DNA of 64,000 nt from Flavobacterium sp. ACN6 (lineage in GTDB: Bacteria; Bacteroidota; Bacteroidia; Flavobacteriales; Flavobacteriaceae). The position numbers and the translations under genes were made by a program. Shown in pieces: positions 8,337 through 16,029 of the stretch. The stretch covers positions 186,001 through 250,000 of the forward strand of contig NZ_MRCQ01000007.1 of NCBI RefSeq assembly GCF_002304005.1, given 5' to 3'. Positions within the stretch are counted from its first letter, which is position 1; each line of letters starts with the position of its first letter. Under the pieces are notes generated by a model, which saw only the letters and a program-made list of their open reading frames with translations, had not been told where the DNA came from and did not search any database.

Positions 8337-8990
8337 TTAGCTTAATCCGTATTTTTTAATCAGCGGTTCGCTCTTTTCGGGATAATAAGTTAAACCAAAT
8401 TTTTTGTCTAGTTCGGCGATTCGTTTTGCTATTTCTGGATCTTCAAAAGATATTTTACGTTCTATAACTTCGGGTATAATTTTATGATAAAGCTCTTCTA
8501 GATAATCTTCGAAATTTTGGTTAAAATACATATCGATCAATCGTAAGTTTACGTTTTCTGAATTCCAAATGACATGAACTATTCCTCTGGGTCTTAAGTG
8601 CCAGCTTCCAGCAGAAACTTTTATTACTTCGTCGCCCAATAAAACCGATGCAGTGCCTTCAAGAACATACATCAGTTCATCCAAATTATCGTGTTTATGA
8701 GGAGAACCTGCAATTTTTTTCGGCGCTAGAACAGCTTCAACGCAAGAAAATTGTTTATTCGTTTGAGAACTACGAATTAACGTTCTCATATTACTGCCTA
8801 AATCCCCAATTTCTAAGGGCTTTTTAGGAGGAATTAGAAAAGGAACGGGAGGTTTTAATGCAGTAGTGTTATCTGCTCTATCTGTTTTTGGATTGCTGCA
8901 AGAAGAAAGTAAAGGATATAAACAGGCCGCCGCAGAAAATAAACTTATTTGCTGTATGGCTTCACGTCTGGAATTTAACGGAGTTTTCAT
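8337..8990 (-). CDS. Cupin-domain lipoprotein
   Basis: 217 residues. The N-terminus combines SRRE (Tat-like), a hydrophobic stretch and a lipobox LLSSC with Cys at 31, so it is probably a lipoprotein. The middle is one cupin barrel: HKHDNLDELMYVLEG carries the metal ligands (H, H, E) of motif 1 and LRPRGIVHVIWNSE the His of motif 2. The C-terminal 60 residues are helical and charged. Cupins bind metals and serve as dioxygenases, isomerases or sensors; no more can be said. It could share a transcript with the Mpo1-like gene downstream. Confidence 0.8.
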   Translation of the reverse strand: MKTPLNSRREAIQQISLFSAAACLYPLLSSCSNPKTDRADNTTALKPPVPFLIPPKKPLEIGDLGSNMRTLIRSSQTNKQFSCVEAVLAPKKIAGSPHKHDNLDELMYVLEGTASVLLGDEVIKVSAGSWHLRPRGIVHVIWNSENVNLRLIDMYFNQNFEDYLEELYHKIIPEVIERKISFEDPEIAKRIAELDKKFGLTYYPEKSEPLIKKYGLS

Positions 8991-9124
8991 AATTCAAGTG
9001 GTTTTAAATTAAAATACTGATGGGAGTAGAAACGAAGTTAGGTAAAAAATCGTTCCTATTTTAATTTAAAAACACTGATATTCAGTAAATTATGTTTTTT
9101 GAAATACAGCTACAATACTAATTT

Positions 9125-9640
9125 TTAGCTTTTACCGTGCTGGCTTTTCATAATTTCATCGACGATAGAAACCGCTTTTTCAAAGGTTATTCCGTTTTCC
9201 TGATCGATGGTTAAGGGATGATTTTCTTCGATCATTTTTATTTCTGGAATCAATCCTAAGCCTTGTTCAATGGCAATTGATTTTAGTGAAATTGTTTTGC
9301 CGTAAGTAGGAACATCGGTCTGCATCCAGCCAAAATAAGGTTCTTGATTAATTCGGTTTGGATCTTCCCATAAATCCATTCGGAGACAGAAATTGTCTTC
9401 GCTTATTGTTGTCCAGACATTAAAAACTAAATCTTCGTGATAGTCGATTATCGGAATAGTTAATTGCCCGCGGTGAAAAAAATGTTCTTCATCTACATAA
9501 CACCAGCTGCCACCGTATTTAATTCGGTTTTCTCTTTCTTCTGGCGGAATGGAAAAATAGTACGCAGGAAATTCATTGCCAAAACATAAGGGCATTTCGT
9601 CAAAAGTTTCGCCGCAGCAAGAGCATTTGTAGGTATACAT
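9125..9640 (-). CDS. DUF2199 domain protein
   Basis: 171 residues. A zinc-ribbon-like start (YKCSCCGETFDEMPLCFG) is followed by PPEERENRIKYGGSWCYVDE, FFHRGQLTIPI and FNVWTTISEDNF, the conserved course of the DUF2199 family. There is no signal peptide. The first three Cys could bind a metal. It is transcribed 22 bp downstream of the DUF3754 gene and is probably in the same operon. Function of the family is unknown. Confidence 0.85.
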   Translation of the reverse strand: MYTYKCSCCGETFDEMPLCFGNEFPAYYFSIPPEERENRIKYGGSWCYVDEEHFFHRGQLTIPIIDYHEDLVFNVWTTISEDNFCLRMDLWEDPNRINQEPYFGWMQTDVPTYGKTISLKSIAIEQGLGLIPEIKMIEENHPLTIDQENGITFEKAVSIVDEIMKSQHGKS

Positions 9641-9662
9641 TTTTTGTTTTCTTTAAATAATT

Positions 9663-10898
9663 CTAAACTGACTTCTGATTGTACTCAAAAACATTATCCC
9701 ACAATTCATCAATTTTGACAAGCGCTTCGTTTAGCGGAATAACCTGCCATTTCCCATTTGTTTCTTTTCCAATGCCAATACTTTTTAGTTTTAGTAAAGC
9801 ATCATTTACATCAAAATCCAATTCGGTTTTTAAGTGCGAAGAAAACCAAGATTCAATGTGCGCGTCTAGCTCTTCAGGAGTTAATGGGTTTTGACTTCTG
9901 TTTAAAAAGGCGTAAGCTAAGATTGTTTCTTTTAAAGCTTCTTCTTCAGATGAATTTAAAAGCGAATAGAATGCACCGCTGTTGTTTCCGACGTTCTTAA
10001 AATACAAACTGTCTGAAAGCGTTTTAGAATATCTGATTTTCTTATTAATAAAATTGTTGTATTGACGGAAACAATAAGCAGCCAGAATTCCCAAAGCAAT
10101 TAATCCTTGATTTAAGGAAGTTTTACTGTTTAACAAATCAATCGTTTCGCCCGTTTGATACGCATCATACATATTGATAAGCGCCGGAATTACCTTGGCA
10201 CTTAAAAGGGAAATTCCGCCAAAAACTCCAGGAACCCAAAGCAGCATTTTATCCTTTAAAGACATTTTAGGAAGTGCATTTGGAAATATCGTTTCTAGAT
10301 CATTTTTGGGAACACGCTTAAAAATTTTCAAAGCGATAGAACCTGGGTCAATAGGCATTTTACCTAATTTGACCTTCTTTTGAGCCAGATAATCGGCGTC
10401 GCTGTAATTGAGGTAAATAAGAACGCGATCGTAATATTCGATTTCAACTTCTTTCTTCCAGAAAAAATATTTCTTGACCTTTTCTTTTGCTTTGTGATGC
10501 CCTCGGGCGTATAGTTCGTAATCTTTAAAAGCATTAAAATCAATCGCCAGACTTAGACCAATTAAGTCTGATTCTTCAAATGCTTCTTTTAAGATTTCTT
10601 CGTTAATTCGGTAATAATTACCGCGTTCCAGCACCTGAAGCAAAGTGGCTTTAAAAACCGAAAAATCACTTTTACCAATAAAACCTTCACGTTCTTTTTC
10701 GCTCAAATCCGGATCATACAGCGCGTAGTTTTGCTTTAGATTTCGATTAAGATTAAAAGATTCGTAATGATAATAATGTTCGATTATATCAAATAACTTT
10801 TTAAAATCTTCAACCTTTTGCTTGTCTTCGGCGAAAGCTGCAATTTGCTGTTCGAGTAAAAATTCTTTGTTGAACGGGATATAATGTTCTCGTGTCAT
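9663..10898 (-). CDS. DUF3754/TMEM143-like membrane protein
   Basis: 411 residues from the ATG at 10898 (MTREHYIPFNKEFLLEQQ), which is the conserved start of this family; the frame is open 36 codons further upstream, but that extension reads through a Gly/Lys-coding heptad repeat and is rejected. The soluble N-terminal half contains FNLNRNLKQNYALYDPDLS and the basic strand FKRVPKNDLETIFP; two hydrophobic hairpins follow at about 245-275 and 285-310, and a helical tail of about 90 residues ends the protein. The family is found from bacteria to mitochondria (TMEM143) and has no established role. Confidence 0.8.
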   Translation of the reverse strand: MTREHYIPFNKEFLLEQQIAAFAEDKQKVEDFKKLFDIIEHYYHYESFNLNRNLKQNYALYDPDLSEKEREGFIGKSDFSVFKATLLQVLERGNYYRINEEILKEAFEESDLIGLSLAIDFNAFKDYELYARGHHKAKEKVKKYFFWKKEVEIEYYDRVLIYLNYSDADYLAQKKVKLGKMPIDPGSIALKIFKRVPKNDLETIFPNALPKMSLKDKMLLWVPGVFGGISLLSAKVIPALINMYDAYQTGETIDLLNSKTSLNQGLIALGILAAYCFRQYNNFINKKIRYSKTLSDSLYFKNVGNNSGAFYSLLNSSEEEALKETILAYAFLNRSQNPLTPEELDAHIESWFSSHLKTELDFDVNDALLKLKSIGIGKETNGKWQVIPLNEALVKIDELWDNVFEYNQKSV

Positions 10899-10957
10899 TT
10901 TGATTTTGGGCTTTATTTCCGTGGCGTTTAGTAAACGCAAAAGTACTTCTTTTTTTT

Positions 10958-11032
10958 GAGGGGCAAAGGGGGTGAGGAGTAAAGTGACAGAGGGACAAAG
11001 AAGCAAAGGGGCAAAGGTTGGTTGCTTTTATT
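10958..11032. repeat. Degenerate heptad repeat, GGGCAAA type
   Basis: Purine-rich run with a 7-bp period (GGGCAAA, AGAGGGA, CAAAGAA, GCAAAGG, GGCAAAG) directly upstream of the DUF3754 gene. One of many locus-specific heptad runs in this window. Confidence 0.6.
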
Positions 11033-11050
11033 TTCGATACCACGCACAAT

Positions 11051-11371
11051 TTTGTCGTTCTGAAGAACGAAGGATCACACTCGGGGATCGACAAAGATTG
11101 GCTGTTCACTTTTTCCATACTTCGCACGGTTTGTCATCCTGAGGAACGAAGGATCACACTCGGGGATCGACAAAGATTTGCTGTTTACTTTACGGAATTA
11201 CTTTATTGAGTTTCTAGTGTGATCCTTCGTTCCTCAGGATGACAAAACTATGTAGATTTTCTTTATTGAGTTTCTAGTGTGATCCTTCATTCCTCAGGAT
11301 TGACAAAACTGTGCCTGTAGATTTTTTTTGAAGATTTTCTAGTGTGATCCTTCGTTCCTCAGGATGACAAA
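11051..11371. repeat. Cluster of five 31-bp palindromic half-units left of the GIY-YIG gene
   Basis: The unit TTTGTCATCCTGAGGAACGA plus AGGATCACACT occurs forward at 11051-11081 (diverged) and 11130-11160, and inverted at 11216-11246, 11276-11307 and 11341-11371. The copies at 11130 and 11216 are a perfect 31-bp inverted repeat around a 55-nt spacer, so 11130-11246 can form one long hairpin. The same composite, with nearly the same spacer, occurs again at 11848-11965 on the other side of the nuclease gene. Confidence 0.9.
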
Positions 11372-11407
11372 AAAATAAAACACGTATATTCGTACAAAAA
11401 AATAAAA

Positions 11408-11725
11408 ATGATTAATCCTCAAGATGGGTATCATACCTACTATATTTATATTATTACAAACAAAAATCGATCAACGTTTTATATTGGGGTCACTCAAAAT
11501 TTAAGAGAAAGACTTAAGCAGCATAAGGAAAACATTCATAATAATGCAAAAACCTTTGCTTCTAAGTATGGCATTGAATTTTTGGTGTATTACGAGAAAT
11601 TCACTTGGATCCAAGAAGCAATTGCAAGAGAAAAAGAATTGAAAGGATGGATTAGGGTAAGGAAAATTGATTTGATAAAAGATTTTAATCCAACTTTTGA
11701 ATTTCTGAATTATCTTTTTGAATAG
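11408..11725 (+). CDS. GIY-YIG nuclease (YhbQ/UPF0213-like)
   Basis: 105 residues forming one GIY-YIG domain: YYIYIIT supplies the first strand, FYIGVTQNLRERLKQH the YIG strand with the catalytic Arg, AIAREKELKGW the helix with the catalytic Glu (about residue 77), and KIDLIKDFNP the final Asn-Pro. All catalytic positions expected for the family are intact. Cytoplasmic, single-domain, with no DNA-binding extension. The gene is a plus-strand island in a minus-strand region and is flanked on both sides by the same composite palindrome, so it may act on, or have moved with, those repeats. That link is inference; the family is known for DNA cleavage activities in vitro. Confidence 0.9.
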   Translation: MINPQDGYHTYYIYIITNKNRSTFYIGVTQNLRERLKQHKENIHNNAKTFASKYGIEFLVYYEKFTWIQEAIAREKELKGWIRVRKIDLIKDFNPTFEFLNYLFE

Positions 11726-11786
11726 TTCTATTATTTTTCACACGGTACAATTTGTTGAATAGCTTCACACAGTTTTATCATAGAAA

Positions 11787-11965
11787 TCAGGATGACAAAA
11801 CAAAAAAGACTGCAAATTTGCCTGTCACCCAGAAAGTAACCACAATCTTGTCATCCTGAGGAACGAAGGATCACACGCGGGGATCGACAAAGATTAGTTG
11901 TTTACTTTACGGAATTACTTTATTGAGTTTCTAGTGTGATCCTTCGTTCCTCAGGATTGACAAAA
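11787..11965. repeat. Palindromic half-units right of the GIY-YIG gene
   Basis: A truncated inverted unit (TCAGGATGACAAAAC) at 11787-11801, a forward unit at 11848-11876 and an inverted unit at 11933-11965. The 11848-11965 composite has the same order, orientation and spacer text (TTTACTTTACGGAATTACTT) as 11130-11246, so the nuclease gene lies between two direct copies of a ~117-bp hairpin element. The stretch 11966-12266 holds only weak remnants, a hairpin at 12034-12072 and a short heptad run (TTCTAAG/GTTCTGA) at 12219-12250. Confidence 0.85.
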
Positions 11966-12033
11966 CTATGGCTGTAGATTTTCTTTGTAGAGTTTCTAAG
12001 ATAATTTGTACTGAGGATCAAAAACAAAAAAAA

Positions 12034-12072
12034 GTGAAATTTCTAATCGTTACCAGCGATTTGAAATTCCAC
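12034..12072 (-). terminator. Hairpin with U run on the minus strand
   Basis: GTGAAATTTCTAATCG pairs with CGATTTGAAATTCCAC (two mismatches) around TTACCAG; a run of A to its left gives a U run on the minus strand. It could end transcripts leaving the gene at 12267. Confidence 0.5.
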
Positions 12073-12266
12073 TTCGTGTTCCAAAAAAAAAGTGACAAAA
12101 AATTTAAAAAGCTCTCTTGAAGAAAACTTATATTCTAACTAAAAATTATTCATAGCAATATTACCACTTAATAAAGTTGTGGCTATGCGTATTTATACGG
12201 GTTTTTTTCTGGGAGGTTCTAAGGTTCTGAGAGGCTAAGTTTCTAAGTTTTTTTACTTTGGGCGAA

Positions 12267-12731
12267 TTAATTCAATTCTGATCTTTTTAGTTCGATTACG
12301 CCTTGAACGTATTTGATTAATTCTTCTCGCGTTACAGAAAAAAGAGCAGATTCTTCTTCTGTGTTTAAATACAAATTGGCAATACTTTCTGCATCCATAT
12401 TTTGGGTTAGATAATAATGCGCTGCAAATTGAATAAGATGGTCAATAAAAAGTTCGCGCTGCTGTCCTTTTTCTATTGTTTCTTTGTCGCCTTCTTTTAT
12501 TTTTTCAATTACAGCTTCTGGCAGATCTATAGTAAGGTACATGCAATCTACAGCAACCTTAGAAAGCATTTCTTGAGGAACCCTTCCTGCGGCGTCGCAA
12601 TAGGCGCATGGAGCTGGAACCCATTTTAATTGTCTATTTAATCGAACAATATCGTCCCAGTCAACAAATCCTTTTCCGAGGCATCTCGGACATTCTATAT
12701 CTGATCGTTTAAATAAATTAAAAATGCTCAT
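12267..12731 (-). CDS. Hypothetical protein with two CxxC motifs
   Basis: 154 residues. The start IECPRCLGKGFVDWDD and PAPCAYCDAAGRVPQ form two CxxCxxxG-like motifs about 25 residues apart, the pattern of a DnaJ-type or rubredoxin-like zinc knuckle. The remaining 100 residues are helical and acidic without known motifs. No signal peptide. Zinc binding is inferred from the Cys pairs only; function unknown. It stands alone: 275 bp separate it from the divergent DoxX-like gene. Confidence 0.65.
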   Translation of the reverse strand: MSIFNLFKRSDIECPRCLGKGFVDWDDIVRLNRQLKWVPAPCAYCDAAGRVPQEMLSKVAVDCMYLTIDLPEAVIEKIKEGDKETIEKGQQRELFIDHLIQFAAHYYLTQNMDAESIANLYLNTEEESALFSVTREELIKYVQGVIELKRSELN

Positions 12732-12930
12732 TGGTTATAAAATATTCTTAGTGGTTTTGTAGCACGCGAATTTAACTAATTAAGTAAGAAAAGTTATTCA
12801 GATTAGATCTTTTTTTGAAGAAAAAAATTAACAAAGAATGATAATTTGTCTGAGACCAATGAAACCGCCCATTATTTATACTAAACATTGGGATTATACA
12901 ATTAATATATCGACAACTTGAAATATTATT

Positions 12931-12963
12931 TTGCAGCTATTATCTTAAATTTGATTATCAGTT
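12931..12963 (+). promoter_or_regulatory. Flavobacterial promoter of the DoxX-like gene
   Basis: TTG at 12931-12933, a 22-nt spacer, and TAAATTTG at 12956-12963, an exact match to the Flavobacterium consensus (TTG, 17-23 nt, TAnnTTTG). The start codon lies 43 bp downstream. The rest of 12732-13005 shows nothing else. Confidence 0.6.
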
Positions 12964-13005
12964 TTTTAACGACTTAACAAACTTTACAATTAATACTCTT
13001 TATAT

Positions 13006-13422
13006 ATGGAAAATATATCAACTACAAAGACGCAGAATTTTTTTAGAATTCTATTAGGGATTTTTATGATCATGGCGGCGATTGGACATTTTACCTATCA
13101 AAGACAAGAATTTCAGGCTCAGGTTCCCAATTGGGTCCCGATGGATAAAGATCTTGTTGTTATTCTTTCTGGAATTGCAGAGATGGCTATAGGACTTGCT
13201 CTCGTTTTTATGACGAATCATAAAGTGAAACTGGGGATTTTCTTGGCTATTTTTTATGTACTGGTTTTTCCAGGAAATATCGCGCAGTATTTAAACGGAA
13301 TAGATGCTTTAGGAATGAACACAGATGAAGCGCGTTTGATACGCTTGTTTTTGCAGCCGGTTTTGATTCTTTGGGCTTTATGGTCGAGTGGGGCGCTTAG
13401 CTATTTGAGAAGGAAATACTAA
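13006..13422 (+). CDS. DoxX-like membrane protein
   Basis: 138 residues with four hydrophobic segments (about 14-32, 48-68, 73-92, 110-130). The first, FFRILLGIFMIMAAIGHFTY, and the following FQAQVPNWVPMDKDLVV are typical of the DoxX/DoxX-like family, as is SGIAEMAIGLALVF. Family members are small inner-membrane proteins linked to quinone or thiol redox stress in some bacteria, but most are uncharacterised. It is monocistronic, with its own promoter and no neighbour on the strand for 230 bp. Confidence 0.8.
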   Translation: MENISTTKTQNFFRILLGIFMIMAAIGHFTYQRQEFQAQVPNWVPMDKDLVVILSGIAEMAIGLALVFMTNHKVKLGIFLAIFYVLVFPGNIAQYLNGIDALGMNTDEARLIRLFLQPVLILWALWSSGALSYLRRKY

Positions 13423-13471
13423 ATAATAATTTGTAAGAAAATATCTTATTTTTTTATTCTTGGTATAGCAT

Positions 13472-13652
13472 TAATTTTGTATGTTTGTCATCGACAAAAT
13501 ACTTAAGGATATTGGATTAAAACTTCGTAGAAGTTAATATATTCGAATCCCTCGCCATGATGAGTAGTTTAAACCGAAAGGCTGGTAAATCTATCCTTAA
13601 TACGGGTATTTTGTCACATCTAAAGCGGGGGATTCGTGCGTTTAAATTTTCG
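13472..13652 (+). ncRNA. Candidate structured leader RNA with pseudoknot
   Basis: A TAATTTTG -7 box (13472-13479) would start a ~165-nt leader. GACAAAATAC and TTAAGGATA (13493-13511) pair perfectly with TATCCTTAA and GTATTTTGTC (13592-13615), 19 bp with only a 5-nt bulge (13601-13605). Inside are a hairpin AACTTC-GTA-GAAGTT (13521-13535) and a GAAA-capped stem near 13574. CGAATCCCTCGC (13544-13555) can pair with GCGGGGGATTCG (13625-13636), which lies outside the closing stem and 18 nt before the start codon: a pseudoknot or a switch between two states. I cannot assign it to a known riboswitch or ribozyme class. Confidence 0.6.
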
Positions 13653-13654
13653 AT

Positions 13655-13936
13655 ATGACAAGAGAAAATCAAAAAACACACCGCGACGTAATGCGATCCG
13701 TGGCCATTTACGTCTCAAACTTAAGTTTTGATGGCGATTTTAAAAAACAACCCATTTATTTGCAAGAAATTTTCGAGTTATTGCTCGATACCGAATTTGC
13801 AAACGATCTGATTTTAAGGCAGAAAATGTTAAGCTGTCTCAAAACCAGTAGAGATTTGGTTAAAGTTTTATCTCAGTTCACAGACAAGCAAATTCAAAAA
13901 GCTTGTGATAATGTGACAATGGTAAAAGCAGTTTAA
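13655..13936 (+). CDS. Small helical protein downstream of the structured leader
   Basis: 93 residues, all predicted helical and cytoplasmic (MTRENQKTHRDVMRSVAIYV, then FELLLDTEFANDLILRQKML and VKVLSQFTDKQIQKACDNV). No cysteine pair, membrane segment or known motif is visible and I do not recognise the family. It starts 18 nt after the pseudoknot strand of the candidate leader RNA and is followed by a strong terminator, so leader, gene and terminator form a self-contained unit. Control of its translation by the leader is inferred from position only. Confidence 0.7.
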   Translation: MTRENQKTHRDVMRSVAIYVSNLSFDGDFKKQPIYLQEIFELLLDTEFANDLILRQKMLSCLKTSRDLVKVLSQFTDKQIQKACDNVTMVKAV

Positions 13937-13956
13937 ATTTTGTTATTCTAAAATTA

Positions 13957-13985
13957 AAAGCTCCGTATTGCGGAGCTTTTTTTTG
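13957..13985 (+). terminator. Strong intrinsic terminator
   Basis: AAAGCTCCG and CGGAGCTTT form a perfect 9-bp stem with a TATTG loop followed by eight or more T. It ends the small gene at 13936. Confidence 0.9.
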
Positions 13986-14104
13986 TGTTTTAATTTGAAA
14001 GTTGAAGATGTAAAATTTTTTCGGGATGAGGCAGTTTCTTAAATGTAACAAAAAAGCTGTATTTTTAGTTTACAACTTACATGATAAATCGAAGACAAAA
14101 AAAT

Positions 14105-14125
14105 GCCCAACCAAAAAAGTTGAGC
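14105..14125 (-). terminator. Intrinsic terminator of the two-component operon
   Basis: GCCCAAC and GTTGAGC (one mismatch) around CAAAAAA; the A tract at 14097-14103 gives a U run on the minus strand. A heptad run (AATTATC/TAATTAT/CTAAATT) fills 14133-14165 between it and the stop codon. Confidence 0.6.
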
Positions 14126-14159
14126 TTTTTAAAATTATCTAATTATCTAAATTGGCAAA

Positions 14160-14873
14160 TTATCTAATTGCCAAACCATCCAATAAAATCTGATATTTCC
14201 TTCCTACAGGAACCATTTCGCCATTAGAAAGTGTAAGCGATTTAAAAGTAACCGTTGTAATTTCTTTAGTATTTACAATAAAAGAGCGGTGGACTTGTAT
14301 AAAATTGGAGCAGTTAATTTCTTCGCCAATATTAGAAAGCGAGCCGTAAATAATAACGGGCGATTTTAGTTTTTTGCTATATAGTTTCATGTAGTTACCC
14401 AGACTTTCGATATACAAAATATCACTCAAAGGCATAGTAAACATTTGTCCGTTGGTGCGGTAGGAAAATGTTTTTTCGGTAAGAATGGTTTCTTTTTTAA
14501 GCGTATTTCCAGAATAATATGTTTTGGCTTTTTCGATCGCTTTGGAGAATTTTTCCAAAGAAATAGGTTTCAGCAGATAATCGATCGCATCGTTTTGATA
14601 GGCTGAAAGTGCAAAATCTGAATAGGCTGTGGTTACAATTGTGAGTGGCCTTTTGGGTTGTAATTCCATTAATTCGACACCCGAAATTACGGGCATATTA
14701 ATATCCAGAAAAATAATATCGTAAGTGTTTTCGTTGAGCATTTTTACTGCTTCCATTCCGCTGAAAGCACTTCCGGAATGTTCCAGATCGTCAAACTTCG
14801 AAATGTGCGATGCCAGCGCTTTGTGTGCCGGCGACTCGTCGTCTATTATAAGACAGCGGTAGGTAAATGCCAT
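14160..14873 (-). CDS. LytTR-family response regulator
   Basis: 237 residues. The receiver domain (1-120) has the acidic pocket DDE at 11-13, the phosphorylated Asp at 57 (FLDINMPVISG), Thr in VTTAYSDFA and Lys in YLLKPISLEKF. The LytTR DNA-binding domain occupies about 135-237 (IESLGNYMKLYSKK, QVHRSFIVN, LSNGEMVPVGRKYQ). It would be phosphorylated by the kinase encoded just upstream, whose gene overlaps this one by 28 bp. LytTR proteins bind pairs of direct repeats spaced about two helical turns; such a pair is present at 15905-15940 in front of the divergent outer-membrane gene. Confidence 0.95.
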   Translation of the reverse strand: MAFTYRCLIIDDESPAHKALASHISKFDDLEHSGSAFSGMEAVKMLNENTYDIIFLDINMPVISGVELMELQPKRPLTIVTTAYSDFALSAYQNDAIDYLLKPISLEKFSKAIEKAKTYYSGNTLKKETILTEKTFSYRTNGQMFTMPLSDILYIESLGNYMKLYSKKLKSPVIIYGSLSNIGEEINCSNFIQVHRSFIVNTKEITTVTFKSLTLSNGEMVPVGRKYQILLDGLAIR

Positions 14874-15844
14874 ATACTTAATTTTACAACAAACATATTT
14901 TTCTCTTTTTTACAGCTCAGATCGTGATGCAGACCGTAAACTTCTAAACGTCGTTTTAGATTTTCAATTCCAATTCCTGTGCTCGAAAGCCTTGATCCCG
15001 AATCCAGATAATTGTTTTTAATGGTAAAAGTCAAATTTCGACATTTTACTTTTAAGTCCAGATTAATAAAAGGTGCTTCGGTTTCAGCAGAAAATTTCAC
15101 GGCATTTTCTACCAAAGGTAAAAAGAATAAAGGCGGAATTTCAATTTGATCAGAAGCGCCTTCAAAAAACTGCGTTACTTTAAGACGTTCATTTCTAAAA
15201 GTGTAATATTCAATATATTTTTTAACGAAAGCAATTTCTTCTTCAACCAAAACATAATCTTTTTTAGTGGCTTCAATCTGATAGCGAAGTAAATCGGAAA
15301 GATTCAGGATTCTGTCTGGAACTTTATCAGGTTCTGCCAATGCTTCTCCGTAGAGATTATTCATGGCATTTAATAAAAAATGGGGATTGAGCTGTTGTTT
15401 TAAAAACGAAAGTTCTGATTTGAAATTCATAATATCCTTGTCCATGTCCATGATTTTTTTGGTAATCACGACATGAATAAAATAAAAGAACATTCCGTTG
15501 ATAATGAGCGATAATATTTGAAGCGTTTTGAAATTTCCTAAACCCATTAGCGGGAAAAACCAATTCATAAAAAAGTAGAAAGTAGTCCAATAAACAGCAA
15601 AAAGCATAAAGAATACTTTTACCCTTTTTTTGAATAAAAATCGCTTAATAATGAAAAGATTAAAAATAGTAATCCAGACGATACAAGGAAAATAGCCAAC
15701 ACTTATTTTACTAATGATATAGGACCACGAATGACCGTCTAATCGAATTTCGTCATACACGCAGGCCAAAATTACAAAAAAGATGAAAGTATGGACGATG
15801 AGGTTTCGGAGGAAAAAGTTCTGATATATTTTAAGAAGCGTCAT
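14846..15844 (-). CDS. LytS-type sensor histidine kinase
   Basis: 332 residues. Four hydrophobic segments fill residues of about 12-150 with no extracellular domain. The His_kinase dimerisation segment reads SFLKQQLNPHFLLNAMNNLY with the phosphorylated His at about 155, followed by LSDLLRYQIE and a reduced HATPase domain (FFLPLVENAVKFS as N-box, STGIGIENLKRRLEVYG as G-box). It is the partner of the LytTR regulator: the two genes overlap by 28 bp, implying translational coupling. The signal sensed is unknown and probably membrane-derived. Confidence 0.95.
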   Translation of the reverse strand: MTLLKIYQNFFLRNLIVHTFIFFVILACVYDEIRLDGHSWSYIISKISVGYFPCIVWITIFNLFIIKRFLFKKRVKVFFMLFAVYWTTFYFFMNWFFPLMGLGNFKTLQILSLIINGMFFYFIHVVITKKIMDMDKDIMNFKSELSFLKQQLNPHFLLNAMNNLYGEALAEPDKVPDRILNLSDLLRYQIEATKKDYVLVEEEIAFVKKYIEYYTFRNERLKVTQFFEGASDQIEIPPLFFLPLVENAVKFSAETEAPFINLDLKVKCRNLTFTIKNNYLDSGSRLSSTGIGIENLKRRLEVYGLHHDLSCKKEKNMFVVKLSIWHLPTAVL

Positions 15845-15849
15845 AACGG

Positions 15850-15882
15850 CAAAAATAGTATAATAGTATAGTTTTTAACCAA
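15850..15882 (-). promoter_or_regulatory. Promoter of the kinase-regulator operon
   Basis: On the minus strand TTG (15882-15880), 22 nt, then TATTTTTG (15857-15850), an exact consensus match. The -7 box ends five bases before the ATG at 15844, so the transcript should be leaderless or nearly so. Confidence 0.65.
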
Positions 15883-15904
15883 TTGTAAGAGGGAAATTAT
15901 ACCA

Positions 15905-15940
15905 ACGCCATTCGTATAAATCATACGCCACTGGTATAAA
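15905..15940. promoter_or_regulatory. Direct-repeat operator, probably for the LytTR regulator
   Basis: ACGCCATTCGTATAAA (15905) and ACGCCACTGGTATAAA (15925) are direct repeats with a 20-bp period, 14 of 16 bases identical. Outer bases also make an inverted pair (TTATACCA and TGGTATAA). It lies between the divergent promoters, immediately upstream of the -33 element of the beta-barrel gene, where an activator would sit. Confidence 0.6.
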
Positions 15941-15941
15941 A

Positions 15942-15976
15942 TTGCTATTATAATAAGAGCTTGTAAATTACTTTTG
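15942..15976 (+). promoter_or_regulatory. Promoter of the beta-barrel gene
   Basis: TTG at 15942-15944 and TACTTTTG at 15969-15976 with a 24-nt spacer, one base longer than the usual range, which would suit an activator-dependent promoter. ATG is at 16030. Confidence 0.5.
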
Positions 15977-16029
15977 AATCGAATTTATAATTCATTCCAA
16001 AAACAAATTTATCTCCTATTTTCAAGTTT

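Noticed and set aside
13536..13556. tRNA T-arm (TTCGAATCCC)
   Set aside because: No matching 5' strand of the T-stem, acceptor stem or anticodon arm; the bases instead pair with 13625-13636.
13554..13590. Hammerhead ribozyme (TGATGAG followed by CCGAAAG)
   Set aside because: The conserved C before UGAUGAG is an A, stem II cannot form a proper hairpin, and no cleavage-site strand fits.
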